In this document: piece by piece, positions 35,006 through 44,499 of the stretch
How the letters are laid out: the number at the start of each line of letters is the position of its first letter
Position numbering within the stretch: the first letter of the stretch is position 1
Assembly: GCA_025055975.1 (NCBI GenBank)
Contig: JANWWM010000075.1
Location: 1 to 64,000, forward strand
DNA length: 64,000 nt
Origin: Chloroherpetonaceae bacterium
GTDB taxonomy: Bacteria; Bacteroidota; Chlorobiia; Chlorobiales; Thermochlorobacteraceae
Direction of reading: 5' to 3'
Translations under genes and position numbers: made by a program
Notes under the pieces: model-generated
The model's database searches: none
What the model was told of the DNA's origin: nothing
What the model saw: the letters and a program-made list of their open reading frames with translations, nothing else

Positions 35006-36337
35006 TCATTGCGCGAGCAAGCCGCGCTCGTCGACTTTGAGCAAAAGCGGCTTGTCGTTGCTGGTTCCCGTGACAATAAAGCCGCCATCGATGGTTTCCT
35101 GAATCGTCAGTCCGATGTCGTCGAAGGTCGTGCCGTGAGTGATTTCCCAAATCAAGTTTCCCTGCGGCGTCATTTTGGCGATGTAGACGTCTCTGCCGCC
35201 GGGCGCGGGGGAGCGAATGCCGTTCTGAGCGATTTTTTCCGTGCTCGCGCCCACGAAGACGAAGTTGCCGTCCCGCGCCAACGCGAACTGCGAAAAGAAA
35301 CGCGAGGGCACGTTGGGAATCACGACGCGGCGCAAAACGCCGTTTAGCGAGGCATTGACGAAGAGCAAGTAGAGCGAGGCGTTGCTTCGACCAAAAACGG
35401 CGAATGTGCCGTCGGACATTGGCAAAATCGATAGCGCTTCGTCCGCCGTGTTGAGTTTGCCTTGATAGGAGACGGATTGGTCGAGCACGTCGCCTGCGGG
35501 GTAAAGCGCGTCGTAGAGGAAACTTGCGGTCGAGTCGCCCGTCGCGTTCAGGCGCAGAAGGTAGAGGTCGGGCGCGACGAGGCGACGAACGCCCGCCTTG
35601 ACGAAGTCGTAAATCGGCGTGTAAAAGCCTGCCAAGATCGCGTCCGCGCCGACGCTCGCGCCGCCGTTGAAGCCAATGTCCGCGCTCGGCGTGTTCGAAA
35701 GCGAGCCTAACGAGCGAATGCGACGCGCAAAAATCGCGTTGCCGTTTGCGTCGATGGCGGCGACATAGCCATCGTTGATGAAAAGCGACGATTGCGCCGA
35801 GACGACGCGCCGCGTTTGCCCATAAAGAAGCGCGTTCCCGTTCGCTTGGCGAATCGCTCCCGCGAAGCGCAAACTGCGCGGCGCGTCGCTGAACGAGCGC
35901 GCCCAGAGCGTTCCGCCCAGCGAATCGATTTTAATCGCGTAGCCGCTCGTTTGATTCGGTCCCGAAAAGACCGAGCCAACGGCGATGAAATCGCGCTCGC
36001 CCGACGGCACGATGGCGGCGAACGTTTCGATCGAATCGGCGTAGAGCCTTGCCCAACGAGTTCCGCCCACCGCGTTGGTTCGTATCGCAAACGCGGTTCG
36101 CGGCGCGCCCGGTCGTTCCAATTCGCCGACGAACAGCAGATCGCCGCTCGGCAACGAGAGGGCGTTGCGCATCGCGCCGCTCGACAGCAGAATCGTGGCG
36201 TTCCCGACGCGAATCGAGTCCAAGCGTCGAATGAACGTGGCTTGCGAAGCGAATTTGTTTGGCTCGCGCGGAGCGGCGGGATTCTTGCAACTGGCGACGA
36301 CGGTTGCGCAAAGCGTCGCCAAAAGAAACCATCGCAT
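35006..36337 (-). CDS. Large beta-propeller-type lipoprotein
   Basis: 443 residues. Signal MRWFLLATLCATVVASC with lipidation Cys17. The body is made of repeated blades with GGTRWARLYADSIETF, GYAIKIDSLGGTLWARSF, DGYVAAIDANGNAIFARRI and DVYIAKMTPQGNLIWE, ending DGGFIVTGTSNDKPLLLKVD, a pattern common in Chlorobiota/Bacteroidota surface propeller proteins. Probably anchored to a membrane and used for binding; no catalytic residues recognised. The open frame extends upstream, but the ATG at 36337 fits the lipobox. Confidence 0.7.
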   Translation of the reverse strand: MRWFLLATLCATVVASCKNPAAPREPNKFASQATFIRRLDSIRVGNATILLSSGAMRNALSLPSGDLLFVGELERPGAPRTAFAIRTNAVGGTRWARLYADSIETFAAIVPSGERDFIAVGSVFSGPNQTSGYAIKIDSLGGTLWARSFSDAPRSLRFAGAIRQANGNALLYGQTRRVVSAQSSLFINDGYVAAIDANGNAIFARRIRSLGSLSNTPSADIGFNGGASVGADAILAGFYTPIYDFVKAGVRRLVAPDLYLLRLNATGDSTASFLYDALYPAGDVLDQSVSYQGKLNTADEALSILPMSDGTFAVFGRSNASLYLLFVNASLNGVLRRVVIPNVPSRFFSQFALARDGNFVFVGASTEKIAQNGIRSPAPGGRDVYIAKMTPQGNLIWEITHGTTFDDIGLTIQETIDGGFIVTGTSNDKPLLLKVDERGLLAQ

Positions 36338-36506
36338 CGTTGAGAGGTGACGTTTGAAGTTTCGGATTTCGTCGCGTTTCCGCCCTCGCTCTGCGGTTAC
36401 GCTTCGTTTTTTGGCTTTGGCGAAGTTAGGTCGCGTTGGCAAACTCGTCAAATCTCGCCCGCGCGGAAGTCGTCTTGTCGCGCCGAGCGCCAGCGCGGGC
36501 TTTTTC

Positions 36507-36537
36507 TTGCGCCTTGCCGACGCTCGCCGTAACTTCG
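36507..36537 (+). promoter_or_regulatory. TTG-N20-TAACTTCG promoter before the glycosyltransferase fusion
   Basis: TTG at 36507-36509 and TAACTTCG at 36530-36537, 20 bases apart, make a near-consensus -33/-7 pair 58 bases before the ATG at 36595. It lies in the 257-base divergent gap with the propeller lipoprotein; the rest of that gap shows nothing else recognisable. Confidence 0.5.
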
Positions 36538-36594
36538 ATTCGCTCGTTTTCGCGGCGCGAATCCGACGCAGAACGCAATGGAGAATCGCTCTCA

Positions 36595-38535
36595 ATGACG
36601 CTCTCGGTCGTCATCGTCAGTTACAACGTCAAAGACTTTTTGGAACAATGTCTCTGCTCCGTCCAAAAAGCGATGCGCAACATTGACGGCGAAATTTTCG
36701 TGGTCGACAACGCCTCCGTCGATGGCACGCAATCGATGCTCAAAGCCAAGTTCAGCCTTCCGAACGTTCATCTCATCTTCAACGAAAAAAATCTCGGTTT
36801 TGCGAAAGCCAACAATCAAGCCTTGCGCTTGTGCAACGGCAGGTTCGTGCTCGTCTTGAATCCCGACACGCTCTTGCAAGAAGACACGCTCGAAAAGATG
36901 ATTGCGTTTATGGAGACGGATTCCAGCATCGGCGCGGCGGGGTGCAAGGTGCTCAACGCCGATGGGTCGTTTCAACTCTCGTGTCGGCGCAGTTTCCCAA
37001 GTCCCGAAGTGTCCTTCTACAAAATCGTCGGGCTTTCGGCGCTCTTTCCGAAGAGCCGTCGCTTCGCGCGATACAATCTCACCTACCTTTCGACCGAAGA
37101 AACCTACGAAGTCGATGCGCTGATGGGCGCGTTTATGTTTTTGCGGCGCGAAGTGTTGGAGACGGTCGGGCTGTTCGACGAGGCGTTTTTTATGTATGGC
37201 GAGGATTTGGATTGGTGCTATCGCATCAAGCGAGCGGGTTGGAAAATCTATTACTACCCTGGCACGCAAATCATTCACTACAAGGGCGAGAGCGCGAAGA
37301 AAATGAGCTTCAACTACGTGATTCAGTTCTACGAGGCGATGCTGATTTTCGCGCGCAAATACTACTCCTCGTCGAAGTGGTTCGAGGCGATTTTGATCGT
37401 TGGGATTTGCGCCAGAGCCTCGTTGGCGTTTTTGCGTCGGGCGTTGGTTCGTCTGCACGCGCCGCTTCTCGACGCGCTGTGCGTGGCGGTCGCTTGTTTG
37501 ATTGGCTTCAAGTGGAAGTTCAAGGAGTATCCCGAAGCCTTTTTGGAGATTGCGTTGCCCGTTTATGTGGCGGTTCAGACGGCGGCGTTTGCGTCGTTTG
37601 GGCAGTATCGGGAGGGGTATCGTTATTCGCTGAAAAAACTTTTTCCCGCGTTGCTCGTTGGGTTCGCGCTCTCTTCGACGTTCAACTTTTTTTTCAAGGC
37701 GGTGGCGTTTTCGCGGGCGGGGCTTGGATTTTCGTATCTGACGCTTTTCGGCTTGGCGTTTGGGTGGCGCATCGTGGCGCGGCTCATCGTTCAGCGCAGT
37801 TTCAGCGGCGCGTTTGAGCCGCGCAAGCGCGTGGCGATCGTGGGCGCGGACGAGTTCTCGCAAAGCGTCGCCGAAAAACTTGCGCGCGAGGTCGGCAAAA
37901 ACTACGACATCGTCGGCTTCATCGAGACGCGAGAATCCGAAGCGTCTCGTTTGCCTGCGGGCAGCGTTTTGGGAAAAATGGAGAACATCGGCGAAATCGC
38001 GCGCGTCAATCGCCTCGATGAACTCGTCTTCGTTTCGCCTTCGCTCACCAACGCCGACGTGTTGAGCGCCATAACGCGATGCGACGGCAGAGCGATGGAC
38101 TTCAAAATCGTGCCGCAAGGAATGGACGTGATGATTGGCAAAGGCGCCATCGACGAGCTGGCTTCAAGCGTGCCGCTCGCCGACGTGGAGTTCAATCTCT
38201 CGCGCAAATCGCGCCAACTCGGCAAGCGCCTTTTCGACCTTGCGATTCTGCCGCTGATGGCGGCGCTTTCGCCCGCGATGCATCTTGCGGGACGAAAGGA
38301 AATTTTCCGCTCGCTCTGGGACGTTCTCAAAGGCGAAAAAACTTGGATTGGCGCGGCGGAATCCATCGACGGCTATTCCAAGAGCGGCGTGTTCGTCGGC
38401 AAAGCGGGCGTGTGGAGCCTGTGGTCGATTCAGAAAAATCGGAGCGTCGACAAAGAAACGCTCGACATCTTCTACGCCAAAAATTCCTCGCTCGGCTTGG
38501 ACATCGAGCTGCTCGCCAAAGCCTTGTTTCGTTGA
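36595..38535 (+). CDS. GT2 glycosyltransferase fused to a Rossmann and truncated sugar-transferase-like domain
   Basis: 646 residues. Domain 1 (1-~260): GT2 of the rhamnosyltransferase type (SVVIVSYNVKDFLEQCL, VVDNASVDGT, FNEKNLGFAKANNQAL, LVLNPDTLL, GEDLDWCYRIKRAGW). Then several TMs (about 255-400), a CoA-binding_3-like Rossmann domain (about 408-525, KRVAIVGADEF), and a C-terminal part (about 542-646) with KRLFDLAI and a tail (KNRSVDKETLDIFYAKNSSL) recalling polyprenyl-phosphate sugar transferases but with the catalytic middle missing. Likely builds a surface polysaccharide at the inner membrane. ATG at 36595 opens the conserved domain; an ABC exporter follows 35 bases downstream. Confidence 0.82.
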   Translation: MTLSVVIVSYNVKDFLEQCLCSVQKAMRNIDGEIFVVDNASVDGTQSMLKAKFSLPNVHLIFNEKNLGFAKANNQALRLCNGRFVLVLNPDTLLQEDTLEKMIAFMETDSSIGAAGCKVLNADGSFQLSCRRSFPSPEVSFYKIVGLSALFPKSRRFARYNLTYLSTEETYEVDALMGAFMFLRREVLETVGLFDEAFFMYGEDLDWCYRIKRAGWKIYYYPGTQIIHYKGESAKKMSFNYVIQFYEAMLIFARKYYSSSKWFEAILIVGICARASLAFLRRALVRLHAPLLDALCVAVACLIGFKWKFKEYPEAFLEIALPVYVAVQTAAFASFGQYREGYRYSLKKLFPALLVGFALSSTFNFFFKAVAFSRAGLGFSYLTLFGLAFGWRIVARLIVQRSFSGAFEPRKRVAIVGADEFSQSVAEKLAREVGKNYDIVGFIETRESEASRLPAGSVLGKMENIGEIARVNRLDELVFVSPSLTNADVLSAITRCDGRAMDFKIVPQGMDVMIGKGAIDELASSVPLADVEFNLSRKSRQLGKRLFDLAILPLMAALSPAMHLAGRKEIFRSLWDVLKGEKTWIGAAESIDGYSKSGVFVGKAGVWSLWSIQKNRSVDKETLDIFYAKNSSLGLDIELLAKALFR

Positions 38536-38570
38536 ATTCGTCGTATCTTGTCAAGGAAAACGAACGATTG

Positions 38571-40373
38571 ATGCCACGATACGCGCGCGCTTCACGAGAG
38601 GATTTGCCGTCGCCGAAACTCTCCATAGAATCCCTGCGCCATGCGGCGGAGCTTTTGCGCTACGTGTCGCCCTACAAAACGAAGTTCGCTTTCGCTCTTT
38701 TGGCGCTGCTCTGTTCGAGCCTTCTCGGACTGATTTTTCCCTACATCACGGGCAAATTGGTCGACGGCGCGATCGCGGGAAGAGGCGAAGGCGTTTTCGG
38801 CGACATTGACTCCATCGCGCTCGTCTTGGTTTTGTCGCTGGCGCTGCAAGCCTTGCTGTCGTTTTTGCAATCGGTTTGGTTCGCGGAAGTGGGCGAAAAG
38901 AGCCTTGCGGACTTGCGCAAAGACGCCTATCGCGTCATCATCGCGCTCCCGATGTCGTTTTTTGCGAGTCGGCGCGTCGGAGAACTCACCAGTCGCATCG
39001 CGTCCGATTTGGGTCAAATTCAAGACGTGCTCACGACGACGCTCGCGCAACTGTTGCGCCAAACGGCGATTCTCGTCGGCGGCGTGGTCTTGATTTTTTT
39101 CACCTCGCCGCAACTTTCCGTCGTGATGCTCGCCTCGTTCCCGATTCTCATCGTCGTGGCGGTTCTCTTCGGCAGAAAAATCCGCAAGTTCTCGCGCGAG
39201 GCGCAAGACAAACTCGCCGACGCGAACACCATCGTCGAAGAAACCTTGCAAGGCATCGCCAACGTGAAAGCCTTTGCCAACGAGGGCTTCGAGATTCGTC
39301 GCTATCGGCAGAGCATCGACCTTTTTTTGAGAACCGTTTTGAGAGGCGCGGCGTATCGCGGGGCGTTCCTTTCGTTCATCATTTTTGGCTTGTTCGGCGC
39401 GATTGTGTTGGTGCTGTGGGTCGGGGCGAAAATCGTGCAGGCGGGCGGCTTGACGATTGGCGAACTGACGTCGTTCATTCTCTACGCGACCTTCGTGGGC
39501 GCGGCGATGGGCGGTTTCGCCGAACTGTATAGCCAAGTTCAAAAGGCGTTGGGCGCGACGGAGCGCGTCAGAGAAATTTTGCGCGAAACGCCCGAACCGA
39601 TTGAGCTAAACCCCAAACCCACGTCGCGGATTCGCGGCGACGTGAAGTTTGAAAACGTCGTGTTTAGTTACCCATCGCGCAAAGAAATCAAGGCGCTCAA
39701 AGGCGTATCCTTCGAAGCCAAAGCGGGCGAGCGCGTCGCCTTCGTCGGCAAAAGCGGCGCGGGCAAATCCACCATCGTTTCGCTCTTGCTCCAATTCTAC
39801 AAGCCCGACGCGGGGCGCATCTTGATCGACGGCAAAGACGCAAACGAGTATCCCCTCTCCGAACTGCGAAGTCAGATGGCGCTCGTGCCGCAAGACGTGA
39901 CGCTCTTCGGCGGCACGATTTACGACAACATCGCCTACGGCAACCCCAACGCCACCGAAGCCGAAGTCATCGAAGCCGCTAAGAAAGCCCACGCGCAAGA
40001 GTTCATCGAGAGTTTTCCCGACGGTTATCAAACCATCGTCGGCGAGCGCGGCGTGAAACTGTCGGGCGGGCAGCGTCAGCGCGTCGCCATTGCGCGAGCC
40101 ATTCTCAAAAATCCCGCCATTCTGATTTTGGACGAAGCCACCAGCTCGCTCGATTCCGAATCCGAAAAGCTCGTTCAAGAAGCGCTCGAAACCTTGATGC
40201 GCGGACGCACGTCGTTCATCATCGCGCATCGGCTCTCGACGGTGCGGACGGCGGACAAAATCATCGTCGTGCAAAGCGGAGAGGTCGTCGAAACGGGCAC
40301 GCACGAGGAACTCATCGAGCGCGAAAACGGCGTGTATCGAATGCTCTCGGAGTTGCAGTTCGATTTGAGTTAG
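38571..40373 (+). CDS. ABC transporter, fused membrane and ATPase domains (MsbA-like)
   Basis: 600 residues, half-transporter with six TMs (about 30-320) and an ATPase domain (about 360-600): Walker A FVGKSGAGKST, Q-loop LVPQDVTLF, signature LSGGQRQRVAIARA, Walker B ILILDEATSSLD and His-loop IIAHRLSTV. Dimers of this type export lipid-linked sugars, lipid A or lipids. Position 35 bases after the glycosyltransferase fusion supports a lipid or glycan cargo. ATG at 38571 follows an AAGGA ribosome binding site; upstream in-frame codons overlap the previous gene and are not used. Confidence 0.9.
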   Translation: MPRYARASREDLPSPKLSIESLRHAAELLRYVSPYKTKFAFALLALLCSSLLGLIFPYITGKLVDGAIAGRGEGVFGDIDSIALVLVLSLALQALLSFLQSVWFAEVGEKSLADLRKDAYRVIIALPMSFFASRRVGELTSRIASDLGQIQDVLTTTLAQLLRQTAILVGGVVLIFFTSPQLSVVMLASFPILIVVAVLFGRKIRKFSREAQDKLADANTIVEETLQGIANVKAFANEGFEIRRYRQSIDLFLRTVLRGAAYRGAFLSFIIFGLFGAIVLVLWVGAKIVQAGGLTIGELTSFILYATFVGAAMGGFAELYSQVQKALGATERVREILRETPEPIELNPKPTSRIRGDVKFENVVFSYPSRKEIKALKGVSFEAKAGERVAFVGKSGAGKSTIVSLLLQFYKPDAGRILIDGKDANEYPLSELRSQMALVPQDVTLFGGTIYDNIAYGNPNATEAEVIEAAKKAHAQEFIESFPDGYQTIVGERGVKLSGGQRQRVAIARAILKNPAILILDEATSSLDSESEKLVQEALETLMRGRTSFIIAHRLSTVRTADKIIVVQSGEVVETGTHEELIERENGVYRMLSELQFDLS

Positions 40374-40385
40374 ATGAAGCCGACG

Positions 40386-40503
40386 CTTCGTTCAGAATGA
40401 CGTCAGCGCGCCGTTTTCGTTCAGAATGACGGCGTCAAGCGTTTGCGTTTGTCGTTCCGAGCGTTTTTCCCCGTTTGTCATTCCGAGCGCAAGCGAGGAA
40501 TCC
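40386..40503. repeat. Dispersed-repeat copies between the ABC gene and ruvB
   Basis: Two half-copies (TTCGTTCAGAATGACG) at about 40387 and 40417, then a full direct copy at 40477-40503 (GTCATTCCGAGCGCAAGCG, then AGGAATCC), and a partial inverted one (GGAATCTTCGCTCCG) near 40515. They fill most of the 208-base gap between convergent genes. Confidence 0.7.
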
Positions 40504-40581
40504 ATAAACGACTGCGGAATCTTCGCTCCGTTAGATGACCTTTTGCAACGGGCGAGCGTTCATTCCACGCGCGTCGTCGCG

Positions 40582-41610
40582 CTACGACAGCGCATCGAAC
40601 AAGCTTTCCGAACTTTTGGGCTTTTGGAGGTTGAAACGCTTGTAGGCAAGGTCGGTCGCCAAGCGTCCGCGCGGGGTGCGCATCAAGTAGCCTTCTTGAA
40701 TCAGATACGGCTCGTAGACTTCCTCGATGGTGTCGGGTTCTTCGCCGACGGCGACGGCGAGCGAAGACAGTCCGACAGGCGCGCCGCCGAATTTTTCCAT
40801 CAGCGCCAGCAAGATGCGCTTGTCCATTTCGTCCAAGCCGTATTCGTCGATTTCGAGGGCGGCGAGCGCGGTGCGAGCGACTTCGAGCGTGATGACGTTT
40901 GAACCTCCTACCTGCGCGAAATCGCGGGCGCGTCGGAGCAAGCGATTGGCGATGCGCGGCGTGCCGCGAGAGCGACGAGCGATTTCAAACGCGCCGTCTT
41001 TTTCGATCTCAACGCCCAAAATGCGCGCCGAGCGGAGAATGATGCGCTCGAGCAAATCCGCCGCGTAGTAATCGAGCCTCGACGAAATGCCGAAACGCGC
41101 GCGCAACGGCGCCGTGAGCAAACCCGCTCGCGTCGTCGCTCCAACCAACGTGAATTGCGGAATCGCAATTTGCACGCTGCGCGCCGACGGACCCGAATCA
41201 ATCATAATGTCAATCTTGAAATCCTCCATCGCGGAGTAGAGATACTCTTCCACGACGGGATTGAGGCGATGAATTTCATCGATGAACAGCACGTCGCCTT
41301 TTTCCAGATTGGTGAGCAAGCCCGCAAGGTCGCCCGGCTTGTCCAACACGGGACCCGACGTGGCTTTGATGTTCGCGCCCATTTCGTTGGCGATGATGTA
41401 GGCGAGCGTCGTTTTGCCAAGACCCGGCGGACCCGAAAGGAGCACGTGGTCGAGCGCCTCGCCGCGTCCTTTCGCCGCCTGAATGAAGACGCGCAAATTG
41501 TCGACGATTTTTTGCTGACCCGTGAAATCCTCGAAGCGAACGGGGCGAAGTTTTTCCTCGAACTGCGCTTCGGCGTTGTTTTTCGTCTTGGCTAAACTTT
41601 CGTTTCTCAC
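40582..41610 (-). CDS. ruvB: Holliday junction branch-migration ATPase RuvB
   Basis: Hexameric AAA+ motor that drives branch migration with RuvA in recombination repair. The 342 residues have Walker [15 protein letters not shown] (about 58-71), Walker [13 protein letters not shown], sensor 1 [11 protein letters not shown], the arginine finger region [28 protein letters not shown] and the C-terminal winged helix ending [13 protein letters not shown]. Start GTG at 41610. ruvA and ruvC are not in the window. Confidence 0.96.
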   Translation of the reverse strand: MRNESLAKTKNNAEAQFEEKLRPVRFEDFTGQQKIVDNLRVFIQAAKGRGEALDHVLLSGPPGLGKTTLAYIIANEMGANIKATSGPVLDKPGDLAGLLTNLEKGDVLFIDEIHRLNPVVEEYLYSAMEDFKIDIMIDSGPSARSVQIAIPQFTLVGATTRAGLLTAPLRARFGISSRLDYYAADLLERIILRSARILGVEIEKDGAFEIARRSRGTPRIANRLLRRARDFAQVGGSNVITLEVARTALAALEIDEYGLDEMDKRILLALMEKFGGAPVGLSSLAVAVGEEPDTIEEVYEPYLIQEGYLMRTPRGRLATDLAYKRFNLQKPKSSESLFDALS

Positions 41611-41659
41611 GAGCGTTTCGGATATTTTTTCAATTTACTCCAATTCATCGAGAGCGGCA

Positions 41660-42670
41660 ATGAAACGCGCCTTTTGGTTGATGGCGATCGCGCTTTTCGC
41701 GCCCGTTCTTCGCGGGCAACTTTTTCCCGCCAAGCAAGGCGGCAAGTGGGGCTACATTGATAGGAACGGCGCGCTCGTCATTGCGCCGAAGTTCGATGAC
41801 GCGCGAGGCTTTTCGGAGGGACGCGCCGCCGTCAAAATCGGCGACAAGTGGGGCTACATCGACGAGTCGGGCAACCTCGTCATTCAAGCGCGCTTTTCCA
41901 ACGCCGAACCCTTTTCGCAAGGCTTTGCCGCCGTTCAGACCAAAGATTTCATCGCGGGAACGTCCGCCTCGTTCATTCGCCCCAACGGCGAGGCGCTCAC
42001 GAGCGAAACCTTCACGGAAACAGGCTCTTTCTCCGAGGGCGTGGCGTGGTTCAAAATCGCCGACCGCAGCAAAGTCATCTTGCGCCAACGCTACGGCTTC
42101 ATTGATGCGACGGGCAAGGTCGTCGTTCAGCCCGTTTTGGAACGCGCCTTCAACTTCTCGCAAGGACTCGCCGCCGTTCAGTTCGACGACAAGTTTGGCT
42201 TCATTCGCCTCTCGAACGTCATCAACGATTCGGTTCAAACGTTCGCCATCGCGCCGAAGTATCGCTTCGCAGGCTCGTTCTCGGACGGTTTGGCTCGCGT
42301 GAGAACGAAAGACAAATGGGGCTACATCGATTCGAGCGGCGCGCTCGTCATCGCCGAGCGATTCGACGCGGCGAGCGATTTTAGCGAAGGCTTGGCGAAA
42401 GTTCGCGTCGGCGAAAAATTCGGCTTCATTGATCGACGTGGCGAGGTCGTCATCGCGTTGGAATTTGAATCGGCGGGCGATTTCAGCGAAGGCTTGGCGT
42501 GGGTTTGCAAGAACGGAAAGTTTTTCTACATCGATCGCGAGGGCAAACCCGTCATTGACATCGGGCTGACGGGCGCGAGCAGTTTCAAGAACGGACTGGC
42601 GCTCGTGAGCGCGGGCTCCAAGCAAGGCTACATCAACAAAGAAGGCAAATTCGTCTTTGAATTCAAGTGA
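41660..42670 (+). CDS. Exported WG-repeat (beta-propeller-like) protein
   Basis: 336 residues with a signal peptide (MKRAFWLMAIALFAPVLRGQ). Seven to eight WG repeats follow, each about 50 residues with the core G-K-W-G-Y-I-D-x-x-G-x-L-V-I (KQGGKWGYIDRNGALVI, KIGDKWGYIDESGNLVI, KDKWGYIDSSGALVI, GEKFGFIDRRGEVVI). WG repeats are thought to form binding surfaces; no enzymatic role is known. Its TGA overlaps the ATG of the macro-domain gene by one base. Confidence 0.88.
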   Translation: MKRAFWLMAIALFAPVLRGQLFPAKQGGKWGYIDRNGALVIAPKFDDARGFSEGRAAVKIGDKWGYIDESGNLVIQARFSNAEPFSQGFAAVQTKDFIAGTSASFIRPNGEALTSETFTETGSFSEGVAWFKIADRSKVILRQRYGFIDATGKVVVQPVLERAFNFSQGLAAVQFDDKFGFIRLSNVINDSVQTFAIAPKYRFAGSFSDGLARVRTKDKWGYIDSSGALVIAERFDAASDFSEGLAKVRVGEKFGFIDRRGEVVIALEFESAGDFSEGLAWVCKNGKFFYIDREGKPVIDIGLTGASSFKNGLALVSAGSKQGYINKEGKFVFEFK

Positions 42671-43218
42671 TGGAGATTCTCGTCAAGCAAGGCGACATCA
42701 CCGAAGAGCGCGTCGATGCCATCGTCAACGCGGCGAATTCGTCGCTGATGGGCGGCGGCGGCGTTGATGGCGCGATTCATCGCAAGGGCGGACCGAAAAT
42801 TCTCGAGGAGTGCCGAAAAATCCGCGAGCGAGAGCCATACAAAAACGGACTGCCAACGGGCGAAGCCGTCCACACGAGCGGCGGCAACTTGCCGTGTCGA
42901 TACGTGATTCACGCGGTCGGACCCGTTTGGCAGGGCGGGTCGGCGGGCGAAGCCCAATCGCTTCGAAACGCTTATCTCAACTCGCTCAAACTTGCCGAAT
43001 CGCTCGGCGCGAAAAGCGTCGCGTTTCCGAACATCAGCACGGGCGCTTTCGGCTATCCGAAAGACGAAGCGGCGAAGATCGCCATTCAAGCCGCAAGGGA
43101 TTACGCGCATTCGCCCACGCGCATCGAACGCGTCGTTTTCGTGTGCTTCGATGAGGAAAATCTGCGGCTCTATCGCCAACTGCTTTCGGCTTCGTCGCCA
43201 AAAGACGACGCGCGTTGA
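42670..43218 (+). CDS. Macro-domain protein, O-acetyl-ADP-ribose deacetylase-like
   Basis: 182 residues: an entire macro domain of the MacroD/YmdB type, which hydrolyses O-acetyl-ADP-ribose and mono-ADP-ribose esters. Motifs: VKQGDITEERVDAIVNAANS (about 5-24), the loop MGGGGVDGAIHRKGG (about 28-42), HAVGPVW and the phosphate-binding FPNISTGAFGYP (about 119-130). Overlaps the WG-repeat gene stop (TGATG) and ends next to the convergent reductase stop. The sirtuin at 29.6 kb would make its substrate. Confidence 0.92.
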   Translation: MEILVKQGDITEERVDAIVNAANSSLMGGGGVDGAIHRKGGPKILEECRKIREREPYKNGLPTGEAVHTSGGNLPCRYVIHAVGPVWQGGSAGEAQSLRNAYLNSLKLAESLGAKSVAFPNISTGAFGYPKDEAAKIAIQAARDYAHSPTRIERVVFVCFDEENLRLYRQLLSASSPKDDAR

Positions 43219-44457
43219 TTAGCGTCCCAACAAGAGTTTGACGTAGAACGACGGCTTGCTCAATTCCCTGCGGAGTTCCAAGTCGTCGAACATGCAGGAA
43301 ATCGTCTCGGAAAGCGTTGGACTGTTCCGCGCTCGATTGACGACGAAGTTGAACAGGGCGGGAAAGTTCGCCAAGCGTTGCAACGTGTGGCTGAGCCACA
43401 GTTCGCTTCCCAATTTTTGATAGACGCGCTCGTCGTATCGCTTCAAGAACTCGCGCGAAAACTCTCGTTGGGCGAGGCTTTCGGCGGCGACTTCGGCGGC
43501 GAGTTTGCCCGACTTCATCGCGTTGCCGATGCCCTCGCCCGAAAAGGGGTCGATAAGCGATGCCGCGTCGCCCGCGAGCATAAAGCGCTCGCCTGAAAGG
43601 GCGCGTCGCTTCGAGCCGAGCGGCAAGCCGTAACCTTTGACGCCATTGACCATCGTGGCGCGTTTGAAGCGCGGCGCGATGTCGGGGTGGGTTTCGATGA
43701 TTCGGGCGAGCAATTTTTTCAAGTCCAATCGCTTTTTCTTGACGACGCGCGACAGCACGCCCAAGCCCACGTTGGCGTAGCCGTTGGGCAGAGGAAAAAT
43801 CCAGAAGTAGCCGGGCAAAAGTTCGCGCAAGAAGTGCAGTTCGATGAAGTTTTGCTCGCGCATTCCCGAAACGCCTTTGTAGTAGGCGCGAAGTCCCGCG
43901 CAGAAGTGCGCGTCTTCGGGTTTGAACGTGGCGAGCGTTCGAGTCGTAACGCCGTTTGCGCCGTCGGCGCCGATGAGCAACGCGGCGGTCAGCGTTCCGC
44001 GATTCGTTTTGACCGCTACGCTCTCCTGCCCGATTTGAACCGACTCGGCGAGGGTTTCTTCCAAGAGCGACACGTTTGGGAGCGACTTGACTTCCGACGC
44101 GAGAAAGTTGTCGAAGTCCATTCGCCTTGAAATGAAGCCCGGCGGTTCGGCAACGGTTGCGCGCGGGGATTTGAAGGGCACGTCCAGATGCTTGCCGTTT
44201 GGCGCGACGAAGCGAATGCCATAGGAGCCGAGTTTTTCGGGAAAGGCTTGAAAGCGCTCGTAGAGCGCGGGCGACAGCGCTTTGAGCGTCGAGACGACGT
44301 TGCCGCTCAAAGCGTCGCCGCAGATTTTGTCGCGCGGAAACTTGGCTTTGTCGAGAACGCCGATTCGGAACGCGCCTTTTTGGGCGAGAGCGATCGCCGC
44401 GCTCGCGCCCGCTGGTCCGCACCCCACGATGAGCGCGTCAAAATTCAGTTCAGGCAT
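43219..44457 (-). CDS. FAD-dependent geranylgeranyl reductase family protein
   Basis: 412 residues: N-terminal FAD-binding DALIVGCGPAGASAAIALAQ (about 6-25), the KICGDALSG segment (about 43-51), the GADGANGVTTR loop, the second FAD motif GERFMLAGDAASLIDPFSGE with GIGNAMKSGKLAA, and a helical C-terminus. This is the GG-reductase (TIGR02032) family, which saturates isoprenoid chains of lipids, quinones or chlorophylls. Chlorophyll use cannot be claimed because no pigment genes are nearby. ATG at 44457 chosen over an upstream TTG; 42 bases after topA. Confidence 0.82.
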   Translation of the reverse strand: MPELNFDALIVGCGPAGASAAIALAQKGAFRIGVLDKAKFPRDKICGDALSGNVVSTLKALSPALYERFQAFPEKLGSYGIRFVAPNGKHLDVPFKSPRATVAEPPGFISRRMDFDNFLASEVKSLPNVSLLEETLAESVQIGQESVAVKTNRGTLTAALLIGADGANGVTTRTLATFKPEDAHFCAGLRAYYKGVSGMREQNFIELHFLRELLPGYFWIFPLPNGYANVGLGVLSRVVKKKRLDLKKLLARIIETHPDIAPRFKRATMVNGVKGYGLPLGSKRRALSGERFMLAGDAASLIDPFSGEGIGNAMKSGKLAAEVAAESLAQREFSREFLKRYDERVYQKLGSELWLSHTLQRLANFPALFNFVVNRARNSPTLSETISCMFDDLELRRELSKPSFYVKLLLGR

Positions 44458-44499
44458 GCCATTCAAGCGGATGAACGTTGCGCGAAAACGCGATGGAAA

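Noticed and set aside
36592-38118. Long minus-strand ORF opposite the glycosyltransferase fusion
   Set aside because: Arg/His-rich shadow product without motifs; the plus-strand GT2 domain is clear.
43219-44457. Annotation as chlorophyll-specific geranylgeranyl reductase (ChlP)
   Set aside because: The family is broad and no pigment-synthesis genes are in the window, so only the family name is justified.
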